This document shows, in pieces, positions 29,642-31,107 of a stretch of DNA of 31,107 nucleotides. The notes below the pieces were generated by a model. It was given only the letters and a program-made list of their open reading frames with translations, did not search any database and was not told where the DNA came from. The DNA comes from Propionibacteriaceae bacterium UBA6238 (lineage in GTDB: Bacteria > Actinomycetota > Actinomycetes > Propionibacteriales > Propionibacteriaceae), in NCBI GenBank assembly GCA_002441465.1, contig DJWE01000101.1, forward strand, positions 64,322 through 95,428, written 5' to 3'. Numbering within the stretch: the first letter of the stretch is position 1; each line of letters begins with the position of its first letter. The translations under genes were made by a program, and so were the position numbers.

Positions 29642-30193
29642 GTGGATTCCGCTGACATCGCCGGCGACCTGTCGACCGTCCTGTACACCAAGGCCGAGAT
29701 CGAGGCCCGGTTGGCCGAGCTGGCCGCCCGGATCGATCGCGACTACACCGGCAAGAACCCGCTGCTGGTCGGGGTGCTGAACGGTGCGGTCATGGTCATG
29801 GCCGACCTCTCCCGCGCGCTGCACATCGATTGCGCGATGGACTGGATGGCGATCTCCTCCTACGGCATGGGCACCCAGTCCTCGGGCGTGGTACGCATCC
29901 TGAAGGATCTGTCCACCGACCTGGTCGATCGGCATGTGCTCGTGGTGGAGGACATCATCGACACCGGCCTGACCCTGACCTATCTGATGCAGAACCTCGC
30001 GTCTCGGAACCCGGCCAGCCTGGAGATCATGGCCATGTTTCGCAAGCCGGACGCGATGAAGGCGGAGATCGACGTGAAATACGTCGGGTTCGACCTGCCC
30101 AACCAGTTCGTCGTCGGCTATGGACTCGACTTCGCCGGTCGCTACCGCAATCTGACCGACGTCGGCATCCTCGCGCCCCACGTCTACAGCTGA
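29642..30193 (+). CDS. hpt: Hypoxanthine-guanine phosphoribosyltransferase
   Basis: It salvages hypoxanthine and guanine to IMP and GMP using PRPP. The 183-residue protein has the flexible-loop region SSYGMGTQSSG, the PRPP motif VLVVEDIIDTGLTL (99-112, with E103 and D104), and the base-binding end VGFDLPNQFVVGYGLDF. GTG 29642 has no adjacent ribosome site but has a -10-like TAAGGT six bases upstream. The next gene, ftsH, is 196 bp away, a gap in which I see only weak hairpins and no clear terminator. Confidence 0.96.
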   Translation: MDSADIAGDLSTVLYTKAEIEARLAELAARIDRDYTGKNPLLVGVLNGAVMVMADLSRALHIDCAMDWMAISSYGMGTQSSGVVRILKDLSTDLVDRHVLVVEDIIDTGLTLTYLMQNLASRNPASLEIMAMFRKPDAMKAEIDVKYVGFDLPNQFVVGYGLDFAGRYRNLTDVGILAPHVYS

Positions 30194-30389
30194 CCCTTAC
30201 CGCCGAATTGGCGCCCGCTCAGCTCGCCAGGGCAGGCTGTGCGCCCGACAACTCGGTGCGGTCGAGGGGGACGGACGTTACGCCCACAGCGGAGCCGGAG
30301 GCTCGCTCACGCTCAGCACAGCGTGGGACAGTTGTGGCCTTCGGTATCGTCCTCTGGTAGCGCACCGCGATGGCTGACGAAGGCAGGCA

Positions 30390-31107
30390 ATGAAACCTAA
30401 AGGGTTCTTCCGGTCCCCTCTCCTCTGGATCGTGCTCGGCTTCTTGGCCATCGCACTGATCTTCGAGGCCGTGGGAAACGTCGGCGGATACGTCGACAAG
30501 CCGACCTCCGACGTGGTGGCGTTGATCAACAGCGACACCCCGTTGACCGAGGTGACTCTCACCGACGGCGAACAGTCGATCAAGGTGACCACCAAGGACG
30601 GCCAGAAGTGGCGGGCCTACTGGGTCGGCGACCAGGTCCAGTCGATCATCGATCGGCTGAACCAGCGGCAGGCCGCGGGCACGCTCGACAGCTGGACGGG
30701 TGAGAACCCCCAGCCTTCGGTGTGGAGCACGCTCCTGTACAGCGTGGTTCCCTTCCTGATCATCGGCGTCTTGTTCTTCATCATGTTCAACAACGTGCAG
30801 GGCGGCGGAAACCGCGTCCTCGGTTTCGGCAAGTCGAAGGCGAAGCTGGCCAGCAAGGACACTCCCAAGACCACATTCACCGACGTTGCCGGCTGCGAGG
30901 AGGCCATCGAGGAGCTGCAGGAGATACGCGAGTTCCTCTCCGAACCGGCGAAATTCACCGCAGTCGGGGCGAAGATCCCCAAGGGCGTGCTGCTCTACGG
31001 ACCGCCCGGCACCGGCAAGACACTGCTGGCCCGCGCCGTGGCGGGCGAGGCGGGAGTGCCGTTCTTCTCGATCAGCGGATCGGACTTCGTCGAGATGTTC
31101 GTGGGCG
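30390..31107 (+). CDS. ftsH: ATP-dependent zinc metalloprotease FtsH (N-terminal part)
   Basis: This is a membrane-anchored AAA+ protease that degrades damaged or short-lived membrane and cytoplasmic proteins. Only 239 codons are present; the window ends inside the gene. A first helix is at about 11-29 and a short extracytoplasmic domain at 30-110. A second helix follows at 111-134, then the AAA entry segment TTFTDVAGCEEAIEEL and Walker A GPPGTGKT (204-211). The protease domain with HExxH lies beyond the window. ATG 30390 follows GAAGGCAGG. Confidence 0.95.
   Translation, partial: MKPKGFFRSPLLWIVLGFLAIALIFEAVGNVGGYVDKPTSDVVALINSDTPLTEVTLTDGEQSIKVTTKDGQKWRAYWVGDQVQSIIDRLNQRQAAGTLDSWTGENPQPSVWSTLLYSVVPFLIIGVLFFIMFNNVQGGGNRVLGFGKSKAKLASKDTPKTTFTDVAGCEEAIEELQEIREFLSEPAKFTAVGAKIPKGVLLYGPPGTGKTLLARAVAGEAGVPFFSISGSDFVEMFVG

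Noticed and set aside
30194..30389. Terminator or promoter in the hpt-ftsH gap
   Set aside because: Only 5-bp stems (for example GAGCC/GGCTC) and weak hexamers (TTGTGG, TATCGT) are visible, none with correct spacing.

Overview
The window is about 31.1 kb of high-GC DNA from an actinobacterial chromosome, with no plasmid, phage or insertion-sequence genes. Three things point to Actinomycetota. TopA has no C-terminal zinc-finger cysteines and ends in a Lys/Arg tail. Two gene orders are conserved in the phylum: topA-tmk-holB-(DoxX)-PSP1-TAP hydrolase-tRNA-Thr, and ppa<>dacB-DUF2342 metalloprotease-tilS-hpt-ftsH. Many start codons also look leaderless. A member of the Propionibacteriales is plausible, but this is inference and no species can be named.

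Layout. (1) 102-8436: replication and housekeeping genes, all on +: topA, tmk, holB, a DoxX-type membrane protein, a RicT/PSP1 protein, a secreted TAP-family hydrolase and tRNA-Thr(CGU). (2) 8504-14360: a ROK repressor on - faces a ChvE/GguAB-type sugar ABC transporter operon on + (mmsA, mmsB, chvE). The operon has a strong promoter, a candidate translationally coupled leader peptide and a long terminator hairpin. (3) 14581-18541: a sugar or polyol catabolic cluster of two Gfo/Idh/MocA oxidoreductases and two TIM-barrel isomerase/epimerase-like proteins. It is read from a divergent promoter region carrying two LacI-type operator-like sites. (4) 18550-21237: a small secreted repeat protein facing a two-component system. 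(5) 21271-23822: a probable persulfide-sensing (CstR-like) regulon of thioredoxin, regulator, sulfide:quinone oxidoreductase and a 59-residue partner, with matching palindromic operators at both promoters and a weaker one before the regulator. (6) 24131-25649: a cyclic-nucleotide-type metallophosphoesterase and a SixA phosphatase. (7) 25682-31107: ppa on -, then dacB, DUF2342 metalloprotease, tilS, hpt and the start of ftsH on +.

Features beyond ordinary genes are as follows. A dispersed palindromic repeat with a 24-bp core (GGACGGTTCCGAACTCGGTC plus flanks) occurs in three intergenic clusters, 11 copies in all, arranged as large foldback structures. The third cluster encloses an inverted pair of DnaA-box-like nonamers. 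A set of genes has a TANNNT-like -10 hexamer exactly six bases before the start codon. A 21-codon leader ORF with a very strong Shine-Dalgarno ends inside the mmsA start codon. The secreted protein has two 60-residue-period cysteine repeats without indels. I could run no searches, so family names come from motif recognition.
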